Shown: positions 1 through 7,826 of the stretch, piece after piece
Layout of the letters: each line of letters begins with the position of its first letter
How positions within the stretch are numbered: the first letter of the stretch is position 1
Assembly (NCBI RefSeq): GCF_004916975.1
Contig: NZ_STGQ01000001.1
Coordinates: 2,070,993-2,134,992, forward strand
Reading direction: 5' to 3'
DNA: 64,000 nucleotides
DNA from: Paenibacillus dokdonensis
GTDB taxonomy: Bacteria > Bacillota > Bacilli > Paenibacillales > Paenibacillaceae
Translations under genes and position numbers: made by a program
Notes under the pieces: model-generated
Told to the model about the DNA's origin: nothing
Databases searched by the model: none
The model's input: only the letters and a program-made list of their open reading frames with translations

Positions 1-1
1 T

Positions 2-1720
2 TTTATTATTGTATTTAGTCTGATCGAATGGTTCGCAACGAAACGGAAGATTTTGTATTACATGATTTCCAATTTATTTATAACTTTAATTTATTTTGCT
101 GTTCTGATGTATTACAAATATTATGGGGTCATAGCCACCTATCATGCCTTGCAGCAAGCGGATAAGGTCACGAAAGTGGGAGAAAGTACTTATTCTTTGA
201 TTACACCCTATTATCTGTTTATTTTCGTAGATATTGTGTTCTTTCTTTTCTTCATGTTTCGTCCGAAATATATTGCTAGATGGAAGGAAAGAGGCTCTAG
301 ACGCATGAACCGTCCAGTTCTGATCGTGATCTCTGCCGTTTCCTTTGGACTCTGTATCTTTAACATCTGGCCCAATCACGCAAGTATGAATGAGATCAAA
401 AAGGCGAAGAGCATGGGGATACTTAATTACGAGGTATATACGCTGTTTGCGGATACGACGGAAAAGGAAGAAATTATGAACTCCAAGGAGATTTCACAAC
501 AATCCATTGATGAGCTTAAAGGCATCACAACGCCTGCATCACCGCAGTATTGGGGCGCGGACAAGGGTAAAAATCTGATCGTCGTTCAAATGGAATCCTT
601 CCAGAACTTTCTGATCGGACTAACCCTTGATGGACAAGAGATCACTCCTAATCTGAATAAGCTGGCAAAAGAGAATATATATTTCAGTAATTTCTACACG
701 AATGCAGGTCAGGGTACAACCTCGGATGCGGAGTTCGTAGTGAATTCTTCTTTTTACGTGCCCAAAAATGAACCGGCAACCTCTTCGGTATATATGAAGA
801 AAGCAGTGCCAAGTCTGCCAAGATTGATGAGTGAAAACGGCTATGATACTGCTACGTTCCATACCAATGATGTGGAGTTCTGGAACCGTAAGGATCTATA
901 CAAGGCGATAGGTTTTGACAAATATTATGATCAGTCTTTTTATGGTGATGAAGACCATATCGCTTTTGGTTCATCAGATGAGGTATTGTTTGCCAAAACG
1001 GTACCGGAGCTTTCCAAACTTGATGCAAAGAGTGAGCCGTTTTATGCGATGGTCATGTCGATGAGCGCACATCATCCTTTTCGCATTCCGGAAGGTAAGT
1101 ACAAAATGAAGCTGCCTGAGAGATACGAAGGAACGCTGCTTGGCGATTATATTCGTGCTCAGAATTATGCGGATTTTGCCATGGGACAATTTTTGGAAGG
1201 ACTGAAGACTAGCGGACTTTGGGATGACAGCCTGATTGTGTTCTATGGCGACCACCAGGGAGTGCCGATGTATACCCTGGGGAGTAAAGAGAGAGACATG
1301 ATGGATGAGTTACTCGGTCATGAATATGGCTATACGGATATGTTCAACATACCGTTCATCGTACATTCCCCAAGCTCCGGTCTTCCTGAAAAAGTCGAAG
1401 TGACAGGTGGACAAATTGATATTTTGCCTACGGTCGCGAATTTGCTTGGAATATCGGTTCAGAATCAACTGCATTTTGGTGAAGATCTTCTGAACCAGCA
1501 GACGAATCTGATTCCACTCAGGCACTTTTTGCCTTCAGGGTCTTTCATTAACGACAAAAGTATGTATGTAACGGGTAATGCCTATGCGGATGGGCTTAAC
1601 TATAGTTTAAGAGACAACACCATTTCAGCGGACGGATCAACCGAGACGCAATTTACAGCAGCGCAGCGTTTACTTAATATGTCCAACAGTTATATATTGC
1701 AGCTGCCAGATCAGCAATAA
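2..1720 (+). CDS. LTA synthase-family sulfatase, 5' end cut by window edge
   Basis: Membrane-anchored, metal-dependent sulfatase-fold enzyme of the lipoteichoic acid synthase (LtaS) family, which transfers glycerol-phosphate units from phosphatidylglycerol outside the membrane. The frame is open from base 2, so the gene continues to the left. The TTG at 53 and the ATG at 62 are unlikely to be the true start, because LtaS proteins carry about five N-terminal membrane helices and only the last ones are visible here. The extracellular domain shows the nucleophile motif GQGTTSDAEF with the catalytic threonine, YDTATFH, and the metal-site segments FYGDHQG and PFIVHSP. A strong terminator region follows. 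The family is clear. Whether it is the primary LTA synthase, a primase or a stress paralogue cannot be told. Confidence 0.85.
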   Translation, partial: FIIVFSLIEWFATKRKILYYMISNLFITLIYFAVLMYYKYYGVIATYHALQQADKVTKVGESTYSLITPYYLFIFVDIVFFLFFMFRPKYIARWKERGSRRMNRPVLIVISAVSFGLCIFNIWPNHASMNEIKKAKSMGILNYEVYTLFADTTEKEEIMNSKEISQQSIDELKGITTPASPQYWGADKGKNLIVVQMESFQNFLIGLTLDGQEITPNLNKLAKENIYFSNFYTNAGQGTTSDAEFVVNSSFYVPKNEPATSSVYMKKAVPSLPRLMSENGYDTATFHTNDVEFWNRKDLYKAIGFDKYYDQSFYGDEDHIAFGSSDEVLFAKTVPELSKLDAKSEPFYAMVMSMSAHHPFRIPEGKYKMKLPERYEGTLLGDYIRAQNYADFAMGQFLEGLKTSGLWDDSLIVFYGDHQGVPMYTLGSKERDMMDELLGHEYGYTDMFNIPFIVHSPSSGLPEKVEVTGGQIDILPTVANLLGISVQNQLHFGEDLLNQQTNLIPLRHFLPSGSFINDKSMYVTGNAYADGLNYSLRDNTISADGSTETQFTAAQRLLNMSNSYILQLPDQQ

Positions 1721-1743
1721 TAAATAGCACGAAGTCAAATCTA

Positions 1744-1773
1744 TTGACAGGGAATATTTGTAAATTGTATACT
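1744..1773 (+). promoter_or_regulatory. Strong sigma-A-like orphan promoter
   Basis: TTGACA at 1744-1749 and TATACT at 1768-1773 are separated by 18 bp. No ribosome binding site and start codon pair follows before the hairpin terminator at 1810-1848, so the predicted transcript is only about 70 nt. Confidence 0.5.
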
Positions 1774-1809
1774 AAGTTCAATTTTAGAATTAAACACACC
1801 GCGAGAGAT

Positions 1810-1848
1810 AACCTATCGCCTATTGTAGGCGGCAGGTTTTTTGTTTTT
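1810..1848 (+). terminator. Intrinsic terminator
   Basis: Two-part stem: AACCT with AGGTT and CGCCTA with TAGGCG, loop TTG, followed by TTTTTTG. It can end both the LTA-synthase-like transcript and the short transcript from the promoter at 1744-1773. Confidence 0.75.
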
Positions 1849-2030
1849 TATGGGTTCCCATTTCCATGCACACTTCATACCTCGAATGAGCCATAGTGAT
1901 ACGAAAGGTATGACGTACATGACTCAAGAAAAGTCATGTGACGAAAAAGAAGCCGTAGAAATTGCCCTGAAACTGAAAGATATGTTTACATAGATTTGCG
2001 ATGCGGGTGATGCTAACATTTGGAATATCG
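1849..2030. other. Gene-poor stretch with a possible 35-codon ORF
   Basis: The stretch 1721-2120 holds the promoter and terminator listed separately. Beyond them a plus-strand reading frame at 1886-1993 (ATG AGC CAT ... TAG) would encode 35 residues ending in an acidic, helical-looking segment. It has no recognisable Shine-Dalgarno sequence and I do not recognise it. It may be a gene remnant or chance. Confidence 0.2.
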
Positions 2031-2031
2031 C

Positions 2032-2064
2032 AAAAAAAAGCCGCTATTAAGCGGCTTTTCTATT
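2032..2064 (-). terminator. Terminator of the MFS exporter gene
   Basis: AAAAGCCGCT-att-AAGCGGCTTTT hairpin. Read on the minus strand it ends in a run of eight T, placed 57 bp after the stop codon of the exporter gene at 2121. Confidence 0.8.
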
Positions 2065-2120
2065 TAATGGATACTGAGAAAAATACTGAATCAAGTGGTA
2101 TAAGAGCTGCTGCTGTACAT

Positions 2121-3608
2121 TTAATCCGCAGCCGTTTCTTTGCTGGATAATACCTCTTTTTTCAAGAACCAGCAGATCACAAAAGCAGCAATAATAAATC
2201 CGAGAGCAATCATGAACAAGTTGTGGAACGCATCCACGAACACGGTCTGTACCTTCACTATCAGATCCACAGACAGACCTTTCGGAATACCGCCTGTAGC
2301 CAGGTGCTCGGCACTTCCTGCAGGCAGTTGACCGCCGATAGACGAGACACCGTCCTTAATATGCTTGGCAAGCAAACTGCCAAAGACGCTGAGTCCAACG
2401 GTCGTACCAAGGGATTGAATCAGATTAACCGTACTGAGCGCAATCCCGCTGTTGTCCTTGGAAACAGATTCCTGGACGATCAAATTGTCCCCTCCGAATA
2501 AAGCGCCGAGTCCCAGACCTAAAGTGAAGAACGAAGCGACAATATATACAACCGAGGTGTGAATACCGATCTGTGTCAGTAAGAAGATGCCAATGACCGG
2601 AAGAATGAAACAGATAATAAACAGGTTTCGGTATGGAACCTTCGTGATCAGAAAACCATTCACGATGCTGGAGGGAATCGCGCCTGCCATAAAGGCGAGC
2701 ATGAGATATCCCGATTCCGTCGGGGTTAATCCCATCACATTTTGGGCAAAGAATGGGAAAGTCGCAATTCCGCCCATAAGTCCGAGCATCAGAATAAATA
2801 CCAGTAATGACAATACCACCACATTGCGGTTGCGGAACAGGTGAAGCGGAATGATCGGCTCCTTAACCCGCGACTCTATCCAGATAAATAAGCCAAGCAG
2901 CAGGACGCCGAGAATCAGCATTCCTGTAATTAACGGTGAGGACCATGCCAAGCCTTGATTATCCACCAAAACAGGCGACATCAGCAGTGACAGCAAGCCC
3001 ATGGTAAGAACGGAAGAACCAAGCCAGTCAATCGTTTTCTTCTCATTGATGCGGGATTCCCGCATTCCTACACCAAGTACCAGGGCGGCAATCAGGCCGA
3101 CAGGAATATTTATGAGGAATACCCAATGCCAGTTCACGTGGCCAACGAGGTAACCTCCCACCGTCGGTCCAAGCAGCTGCGGCACGATCATCATCGGACC
3201 GAATAAGCTTTGGATCTTGGCTCGTTGCTCCAGCGGGTAGGCATCCCCGATGATGACCAGAGCTATTGGCATGAGCCCACCGGCACCGATTCCCTGAATC
3301 CCCCGGCCAATCAGCAGCACCGTCATCGATGGTGCGAGTCCACAGACGATGGAGCCTGCGATAAACAAGCCCATACAACTTAAATAAATAACCTTCCGGC
3401 CATATATATCGGCCAATTTACCAAGGATCGGCATAAAGATAGTAGCCGCCAGCATGTATATCCCGGCCACCCATCCGTACAAAGCTAACCCATGCAGGTC
3501 ACGGATAATGGTCGGCATGGCCGTTGAGACGACCGTTTCGTCCAGTTCAGCGAAGATGAGTCCGATCATCAAACCGATCAATATCAGCTTATTATGACTT
3601 GATTTCAC
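2121..3608 (-). CDS. MFS drug exporter, DHA2 (EmrB/QacA) family, 14 TM
   Basis: Proton-coupled multidrug efflux permease of the cytoplasmic membrane. About 495 residues with 14 predicted membrane helices. It shows the DHA2 features LDETVVSTAMPTI in helix 1, the loop 2-3 motif GKLADIYGRK, motif B RGIQGIGAGGLMP and motif C (GPTVGGYLVG). An ATG at 3623 is in frame, but AGGGAG lies six bases before the GTG at 3608, which makes that GTG the better start (MKSSHNKLIL). It is transcribed away from a small membrane protein gene. Its upstream region holds a 20-nt sequence found identically before the ABC exporter at 23406, which suggests a common regulator. The substrate is unknown. Confidence 0.9.
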   Translation of the reverse strand: MKSSHNKLILIGLMIGLIFAELDETVVSTAMPTIIRDLHGLALYGWVAGIYMLAATIFMPILGKLADIYGRKVIYLSCMGLFIAGSIVCGLAPSMTVLLIGRGIQGIGAGGLMPIALVIIGDAYPLEQRAKIQSLFGPMMIVPQLLGPTVGGYLVGHVNWHWVFLINIPVGLIAALVLGVGMRESRINEKKTIDWLGSSVLTMGLLSLLMSPVLVDNQGLAWSSPLITGMLILGVLLLGLFIWIESRVKEPIIPLHLFRNRNVVVLSLLVFILMLGLMGGIATFPFFAQNVMGLTPTESGYLMLAFMAGAIPSSIVNGFLITKVPYRNLFIICFILPVIGIFLLTQIGIHTSVVYIVASFFTLGLGLGALFGGDNLIVQESVSKDNSGIALSTVNLIQSLGTTVGLSVFGSLLAKHIKDGVSSIGGQLPAGSAEHLATGGIPKGLSVDLIVKVQTVFVDAFHNLFMIALGFIIAAFVICWFLKKEVLSSKETAAD

Positions 3609-3666
3609 TCCAAACTCCCTCATTTCTCTATATCTAATGTTCGAATAAAGCCATAATAAATGATAT

Positions 3667-3686
3667 TTATGAACTGAATGTGAACT
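3667..3686 (-). promoter_or_regulatory. Operator-like repeat shared with the ABC exporter
   Basis: On the minus strand this reads AGTTCACATTCAGTTCATAA, a direct repeat AGTTCA-N5-AGTTCA with an 11-bp period. The same 20 bases occur at 23340-23359 before the DrrAB-type exporter. Direct repeats with an 11-bp period are typical of OmpR-family response regulators, though other regulators are possible. Confidence 0.55.
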
Positions 3687-3700
3687 AGGGAGGATCTAAA

Positions 3701-3785
3701 CTTACAAGCCTGTAAGGTTTGTGTAAGCCAAATAAATAGGAGGAATAACCAGCCCCTTTTATACTAGATGTAGGCTTTTGTTGGA
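3701..3785 (+). promoter_or_regulatory. Copy A of a shared 85-nt promoter element
   Basis: Begins CTTACAAGCCTGTAAGG and continues with GTGTAA. It aligns without gaps to 19319-19403, with about 62 of 85 positions identical by eye. It holds a dyad CTTACA-N4-TGTAAG and a direct repeat TGTAAG-N5-TGTAAG. The latter resembles the WalR (YycF) pattern TGTWAH-N5-TGTWAH except for the final G. A TATACT at the end is a plausible -10 with no good -35, as expected of an activated promoter. It drives the small membrane protein at 3831. Confidence 0.6.
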
Positions 3786-3830
3786 TGTTGCATTGACTTC
3801 ATTAAGATGAGAGTATTGGAGGAGGTTATT

Positions 3831-3989
3831 ATGGAAGAAAATCAACGTAGAGATATCTTTACAATCGTACTTTATACCATTTTGATATTTTATATTATGT
3901 ATCTGAGTTTCACCAAACTGCATGAGCTGATTGACTGGGCTGCCCGGACGGGTGGACATTTGTTTAGTTTTTTGCGGCATTTTCTTTAG
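3831..3989 (+). CDS. Small membrane protein, 52 aa
   Basis: Unrecognised 52-residue protein. Residues 8-26 form one hydrophobic helix (TIVLYTILIFYIMYLSF), followed by an amphipathic tail with histidines and aromatic residues (KLHELIDWAARTGGHLFSFL). The ATG at 3831 is chosen because GGAGGAGG at 3818-3825 precedes it at good spacing; the in-frame ATG upstream has none. It is a single gene between the shared 85-nt promoter element and its own terminator. The other gene behind that element is a VanZ-like membrane protein, so a role in envelope stress is possible. That is inference only. Confidence 0.65.
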   Translation: MEENQRRDIFTIVLYTILIFYIMYLSFTKLHELIDWAARTGGHLFSFLRHFL

Positions 3990-4033
3990 ATTTATTACAT
4001 TGTGCTTTTTGGCCATCTGGATGAATGGGTACT

Positions 4034-4067
4034 AACAACGTTGTCTTCATGAAGCGTTGTTTTTTTT
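4034..4067 (+). terminator. Terminator of the small membrane protein gene
   Basis: AACAACG and CGTTGTT form a 7-bp stem around a 14-nt loop, followed by eight T. Confidence 0.75.
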
Positions 4068-4178
4068 ATTCATAACCGCTTATTGGTCAGAGGGATTTAA
4101 TACTTATAACCAACACCTTATTGATCTTGTTATATATAAAGAAAGTTACATTTATGAATTCAAGGGGGAATCACGTCC

Positions 4179-4511
4179 ATGAAAATAAAAAGAAATTTAC
4201 TCATCATGATATGCACATTGGTTTTCATAGGTGGTGGAGCAATGCTCTGGACTGTTGTTAGTGAAGCAATCACAAATCATCAATCACAAAAACCCAAGTA
4301 CAGGCAACTAAATGCAGCGGAAAGACAACAATTGATGGATACTGTTAGTGGAATCATTACGAAGTACGGAACCTTCAAACTTACGTATACTACGGAACCA
4401 TTGCCCGATGATGGAGTCGTTTATAGTATAAAAAAAATTAGAAAAGATACTCAGGTTGTTTTTGATAATGGCCATAGATATGACCGGGTGCCCGATGGAA
4501 CGAAGTTCTAA
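4179..4511 (+). CDS. Hypothetical exported or membrane-anchored protein, 110 aa
   Basis: Not recognised. Residues 7-28 form a single hydrophobic segment without a lipobox, so the product is probably anchored by an uncleaved signal or secreted. The remaining 80 residues are soluble, with a central stretch YGTFKLTYTTEPLPDDGVVY and a basic C-terminal half. The start ATG follows AAGGGGGAA by about ten bases. It is a single-gene unit between the terminator at 4034-4067 and the acetyltransferase gene at 4659. Confidence 0.6.
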   Translation: MKIKRNLLIMICTLVFIGGGAMLWTVVSEAITNHQSQKPKYRQLNAAERQQLMDTVSGIITKYGTFKLTYTTEPLPDDGVVYSIKKIRKDTQVVFDNGHRYDRVPDGTKF

Positions 4512-4658
4512 CTGTAACCCAAAACAAAGAAAAAGCATGCATATAGGTTTACAAATCAGGATAATTCAATTATATCCAAATTCTGCCTATCACTATAAAA
4601 GTACATAGTACATCATTAGTAAAAAACCATAAGTTCATCTTTATTAGGGGGAGAAAGA

Positions 4659-5156
4659 ATGGAATTGCTTATTGAAAAGGTCGATCCTGATAAAAAAGAA
4701 ATATTAAGAAATTTAATGACATTACATCTACACGACTTGTCCGAATTCATAAATAATATAGAGTTAAATCCGGACAAGGGATTATTCGAATTCGATATCT
4801 TGGACTGGTTTTTCGAGAAAGATGGATTATCACCGTTCTTCATTCATTTAGAAGGGAAACCCATCGGCTTTATCCTGTTACAAAGTGGTCCATTTTCCAA
4901 CCAAGAATATGCTGATTATGTGTTGAATTCCTTCTTTATCCTTAGGAACCACAGAAGGAAAGGGTTCGGAAGATTAGCTTGTCAGAAGTTTTTTGAAATG
5001 TATCCAGGCAGATATGCAATTGGTCAAGCAGAGACCAACATTCCCGCCTTAAAATTCTGGAGAAAAGTTTATGAATCCAGTGGTATAAATACATATGAAA
5101 AAGAAGAAATTGAGGAAGGCATTAAAATCGTATATCAATACTTCAAAACATTTTAG
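4659..5156 (+). CDS. GNAT-family N-acetyltransferase
   Basis: Predicted cytoplasmic acetyl-CoA-dependent acetyltransferase of 165 residues, the usual single-domain GNAT length. The acetyl-CoA pyrophosphate-binding motif A is seen as FFILRNHRRKGFGRLACQKF (R-x-x-G-x-G/A), preceded by a beta strand with FILLQSGP and followed by the motif B region NIPALKFWRKVYESSG. The start has AGGGGGAG at good distance. It stands alone before the T-box leader. The substrate cannot be inferred. Confidence 0.8.
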   Translation: MELLIEKVDPDKKEILRNLMTLHLHDLSEFINNIELNPDKGLFEFDILDWFFEKDGLSPFFIHLEGKPIGFILLQSGPFSNQEYADYVLNSFFILRNHRRKGFGRLACQKFFEMYPGRYAIGQAETNIPALKFWRKVYESSGINTYEKEEIEEGIKIVYQYFKTF

Positions 5157-5207
5157 TTCCTTATGCCAAATCATGCTCACACACGTATTGTTCTAAATAT
5201 CAAAAAA

Positions 5208-5242
5208 TTGTTTACCTCAGCGAGTTTTTTTTATATTATAAT
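5208..5242 (+). promoter_or_regulatory. Candidate promoter of the T-box leader
   Basis: A TATAAT at 5237-5242 with an overlapping TATATT at 5232-5237. TTGTTT at 5208-5213 gives 18-bp spacing to the second of these. This is the only promoter-like sequence seen just before the leader RNA. Confidence 0.4.
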
Positions 5243-5254
5243 GCTAATATCAAA

Positions 5255-5540
5255 TGCGATGACGAGATGAGTAGATAATTGGATTCTTTTACAGAGAGCT
5301 CCGTTAGCTGAAAAGGAGTAGAGAGTACATTATTGAATAAAGCCTCAGAGCAGCACCTCGGAACCTTATGTAAGGGGATGTCGTGCCAGGAGCTCCTGTT
5401 ATAGAGCTAGAGTATATGCATGCATGATCATGCCTTACTCGAAGAGGTTGATATGGCGACATATTGGCGAATCTGGGGTGGTACCACGAGCATACAATCT
5501 CGTCCCTAAGACTACGGTCTTGGGGGTGGGATTTTTTTGT
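5255..5540 (+). promoter_or_regulatory. T-box leader, tentative lysine specifier
   Basis: Transcribed leader that senses uncharged tRNA. Visible landmarks are the Stem I sequences AGAGAGCTCC and GCTGAAAAGGAG (5294-5318), the helix ATAAT/ATTAT, and the antiterminator T-box TGGGGTGGTACCACG at 5474-5488. A terminator CCCTAAGAC-tacg-GTCTTGGGG plus T-run follows at 5504-5538. The specifier loop reads GAATAAAGC. If its register is the usual one, the codon is AAA at 5339-5341, that is lysine, which suits the downstream aspartate-family gene. The T-box is certain; the specifier is an inference that needs folding. Confidence 0.85.
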
Positions 5541-5699
5541 TGTATCCAAGTAAGTCGCAGCACATCTGTCAAAAATGCACACCAATTCAGACGACTTGAA
5601 TAGTTATCTAGAAGAAGATCATTGCCTGCCTGATCCGTTCTACGGAATTTGGTGGATGCAATGAAACATGATGCCACTATCGAAAGGATTGAATATCTA

Positions 5700-6785
5700 A
5701 TGTCAGAAAAGCTTAAAGTAGGTATTGTCGGAGGCACGGGTATGGTTGGTCAGCGCTTTGTTCAGTTGCTGGATCAGCATCCTTGGTTTAAAGTAACGGC
5801 CATTGCAGCGAGCAGCAGCTCTGCAGGTAAAACATATGAAGAATCTGTCCAAAGCAGATGGAAGTTGTCCACCCCCATTCCTGAAGATGTGAAAAACATT
5901 GTCGTACAGGATGCTTCGAAAGTGGAGGAAGTTGCCTCCCAGGTCGATTTTATTTTTTGTGCGGTCGATATGACAAAAAGCGAAATTCAAGCACTAGAAG
6001 AAGCATACGCGAAAACGGGCACGCCTGTTATTTCCAATAATTCAGCGCATCGCTGGACACCAGACATTCCGATGGTCATCCCGGAAATTAATCCAGGGCA
6101 TATTGAAGTGATTGCCGCGCAAAGAAAACGGCTGGGAACGAAATCCGGTTTTATCGCGGTTAAGCCTAACTGTTCCATTCAGAGCTATGTACCTGCACTG
6201 CATGCATTGATGGATTACAAACCAACGCAGGTGATTGCTTCGACGTATCAAGCGATTTCCGGAGCCGGTAAAAACTTTACCGATTGGCCGGATATGTTAG
6301 ATAACGTCATCCCATATATTGGCGGGGAGGAAGAGAAAAGCGAACAGGAACCGCTTCGCATATGGGGCAGCATTGTAAATGATGAAATCATAAAAGCATC
6401 TTCACCTTTAATTACGACGCAGTGTATTCGCGTTCCTGTAACTGATGGACATTTAGCTACCGTATTTGCATCGTTCGAGAACAAACCTTCGAAAGAAGAA
6501 ATCCTTGATCGTTGGCGTCAATTCAAGGGACGTCCGCAGGAACTGGGTCTGCCAAGCGCACCGAAGCAGTTCATCACGTATTTTGAAGAAGACAACAGAC
6601 CTCAGACGAAATTGGATCGGGACATTGAACGTGGTATGGGTGTGTCGGTAGGCAGATTGCGCGAGGATTCCATTTACGATTATAAATTTGTGGGACTATC
6701 GCATAATACATTGCGTGGTGCTGCAGGCGGCGCTGTTTTGATTGCTGAACTACTCAAAGCTGACGGGTACATTCAAGCCAAATAA
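5700..6785 (+). CDS. asd: Aspartate-semialdehyde dehydrogenase
   Basis: Catalyses NADPH-dependent reduction of aspartyl phosphate to aspartate semialdehyde, the branch point to lysine/diaminopimelate, threonine and methionine. The 361-residue product has the nucleotide-binding loop GIVGGTGMVGQRF at its N terminus, the catalytic cysteine C158 in KPNCSIQSY, SGAGKNF, and the catalytic histidine H251 in VTDGHLATV. The PNCS context and overall length resemble the archaeal/fungal-type branch. An in-frame ATG lies at 5649, but the first 17 codons precede the Rossmann fold and have no better ribosome binding site, so 5700 is chosen. Control by a T-box with a probable lysine specifier suggests it supplies lysine or peptidoglycan precursors. 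Confidence 0.9.
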   Translation: MSEKLKVGIVGGTGMVGQRFVQLLDQHPWFKVTAIAASSSSAGKTYEESVQSRWKLSTPIPEDVKNIVVQDASKVEEVASQVDFIFCAVDMTKSEIQALEEAYAKTGTPVISNNSAHRWTPDIPMVIPEINPGHIEVIAAQRKRLGTKSGFIAVKPNCSIQSYVPALHALMDYKPTQVIASTYQAISGAGKNFTDWPDMLDNVIPYIGGEEEKSEQEPLRIWGSIVNDEIIKASSPLITTQCIRVPVTDGHLATVFASFENKPSKEEILDRWRQFKGRPQELGLPSAPKQFITYFEEDNRPQTKLDRDIERGMGVSVGRLREDSIYDYKFVGLSHNTLRGAAGGAVLIAELLKADGYIQAK

Positions 6786-6829
6786 TAATGACTGTCAGTA
6801 ACAGCATAATGTTGATAGGAGTAGAGAAG

Positions 6830-7609
6830 ATGTTTCGCGAGTTAACGTCTACTGAGTTGGATACACTTTTGAGTTCGATCCACAGGGAACAGCATTTTCT
6901 ATACTATTCATACCTTACACAACGTAAGCAAAATACAGTACATTACGGACATTATACAGACGAGGGTGAGCTGCTCGGCGTGATGGCCTATCTATGGGGA
7001 CTTCCGTTTTATGCTTTTTCCGTGTATCCCATGAAGAAGTCATTTTGTCTCCGGTCGATGCTGTCGTTCATGAGAGAACAACTTGAACTGCCTAAAGACG
7101 CCGTCGGCAGCTTTATTATGAATGAAGAAGAGATGGAAGTTCTCTCCTCTCAGATCGAGTTTCTCAAGCCTCCCAAAAAATTGCTTCTCATGAAGCATAT
7201 ACATCATGGAGCCTTGCCGCCAGAAGATCAACGGGTCATGCGATTGGGAGCGCCTTATTTTGAACGCATTGAGTCGAAAATGAAAGCAATGCAAACCATG
7301 GCCTTTACAAAAGAGGAATTATGTAACCCGTTTTATGGCGTACTGGAACAAGAGGAATTGATCGCGGTAGGCGGATATCATATTTACAGTGAGGATTACG
7401 CCGAACTGGGGAATATCGGAACAGACGAGGCATGGAGAAGACAAGGATACGGTAAAATGGTGTGTGCTGAGCTGACCCGTAACGGCAGATCCGTTACATC
7501 AAATGTATATCTAAATGTCATCGAAGAGAATGTTGGAGCAATCGGACTTTATCGGTCGATCGGTTACGAGGTCATTTGCAATCAATTCATTGTTGAATTT
7601 GTAATCTAA
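6830..7609 (+). CDS. GNAT-family N-acetyltransferase, two-part
   Basis: A 259-residue protein whose C-terminal 110 residues form a GNAT domain: IAVGGYHIY, ELGNIGTDEAWRRQGYGKMV (motif A, R-R-Q-G-Y-G), then VIEENVGAIGLYRSIGYEV. The N-terminal half is a degenerate GNAT-like or family-specific domain rich in aromatic residues. The frame is open from 6788, but AGGAG sits eight bases before the ATG at 6830, so that start is used. It follows asd by 44 bp with no terminator between, so it is probably in the T-box-controlled transcript. The substrate is unknown. Confidence 0.75.
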   Translation: MFRELTSTELDTLLSSIHREQHFLYYSYLTQRKQNTVHYGHYTDEGELLGVMAYLWGLPFYAFSVYPMKKSFCLRSMLSFMREQLELPKDAVGSFIMNEEEMEVLSSQIEFLKPPKKLLLMKHIHHGALPPEDQRVMRLGAPYFERIESKMKAMQTMAFTKEELCNPFYGVLEQEELIAVGGYHIYSEDYAELGNIGTDEAWRRQGYGKMVCAELTRNGRSVTSNVYLNVIEENVGAIGLYRSIGYEVICNQFIVEFVI

Positions 7610-7614
7610 AAAAC

Positions 7615-7643
7615 AAACCCGTCTGATTCTTAGACGGGTTTTT
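7615..7643 (+). terminator. Terminator of the asd-GNAT unit
   Basis: AAACCCGTCT-gattctt-AGACGGGTTTTT, a 10-bp perfect stem with a T-run. Confidence 0.85.
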
Positions 7644-7779
7644 GATTTTGGAATGTGAGATTACAATGCAACGAATAGGACAGTTCCATCAAGATATCTA
7701 ATCGTAAAGCCATAATAAATCCCATGGACATCGTAATATATTCATATGGAGAACCACATCAACTCCTTTATGATGGGTA

Positions 7780-7795
7780 ATGAAAGCGCTTGTTA
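7780..7795 (+). promoter_or_regulatory. Candidate cre site (CcpA binding)
   Basis: ATGAAAGCGCTTGTTA matches the core of the catabolite-responsive element (TGNAARCGNWWWCA) except near its right end. It lies about 30 bp before the start of the glycosidase-like gene, a position that would allow catabolite repression. Confidence 0.5.
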
Positions 7796-7826
7796 TTCCA
7801 TTATGGGTTAGGGAGTGTGAATAATA

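Noticed and set aside
1886-1993. 35-codon ORF after the orphan terminator as a real gene
   Set aside because: The start has no Shine-Dalgarno sequence and no similarity is recognised; kept only as a note in the intergenic entry.
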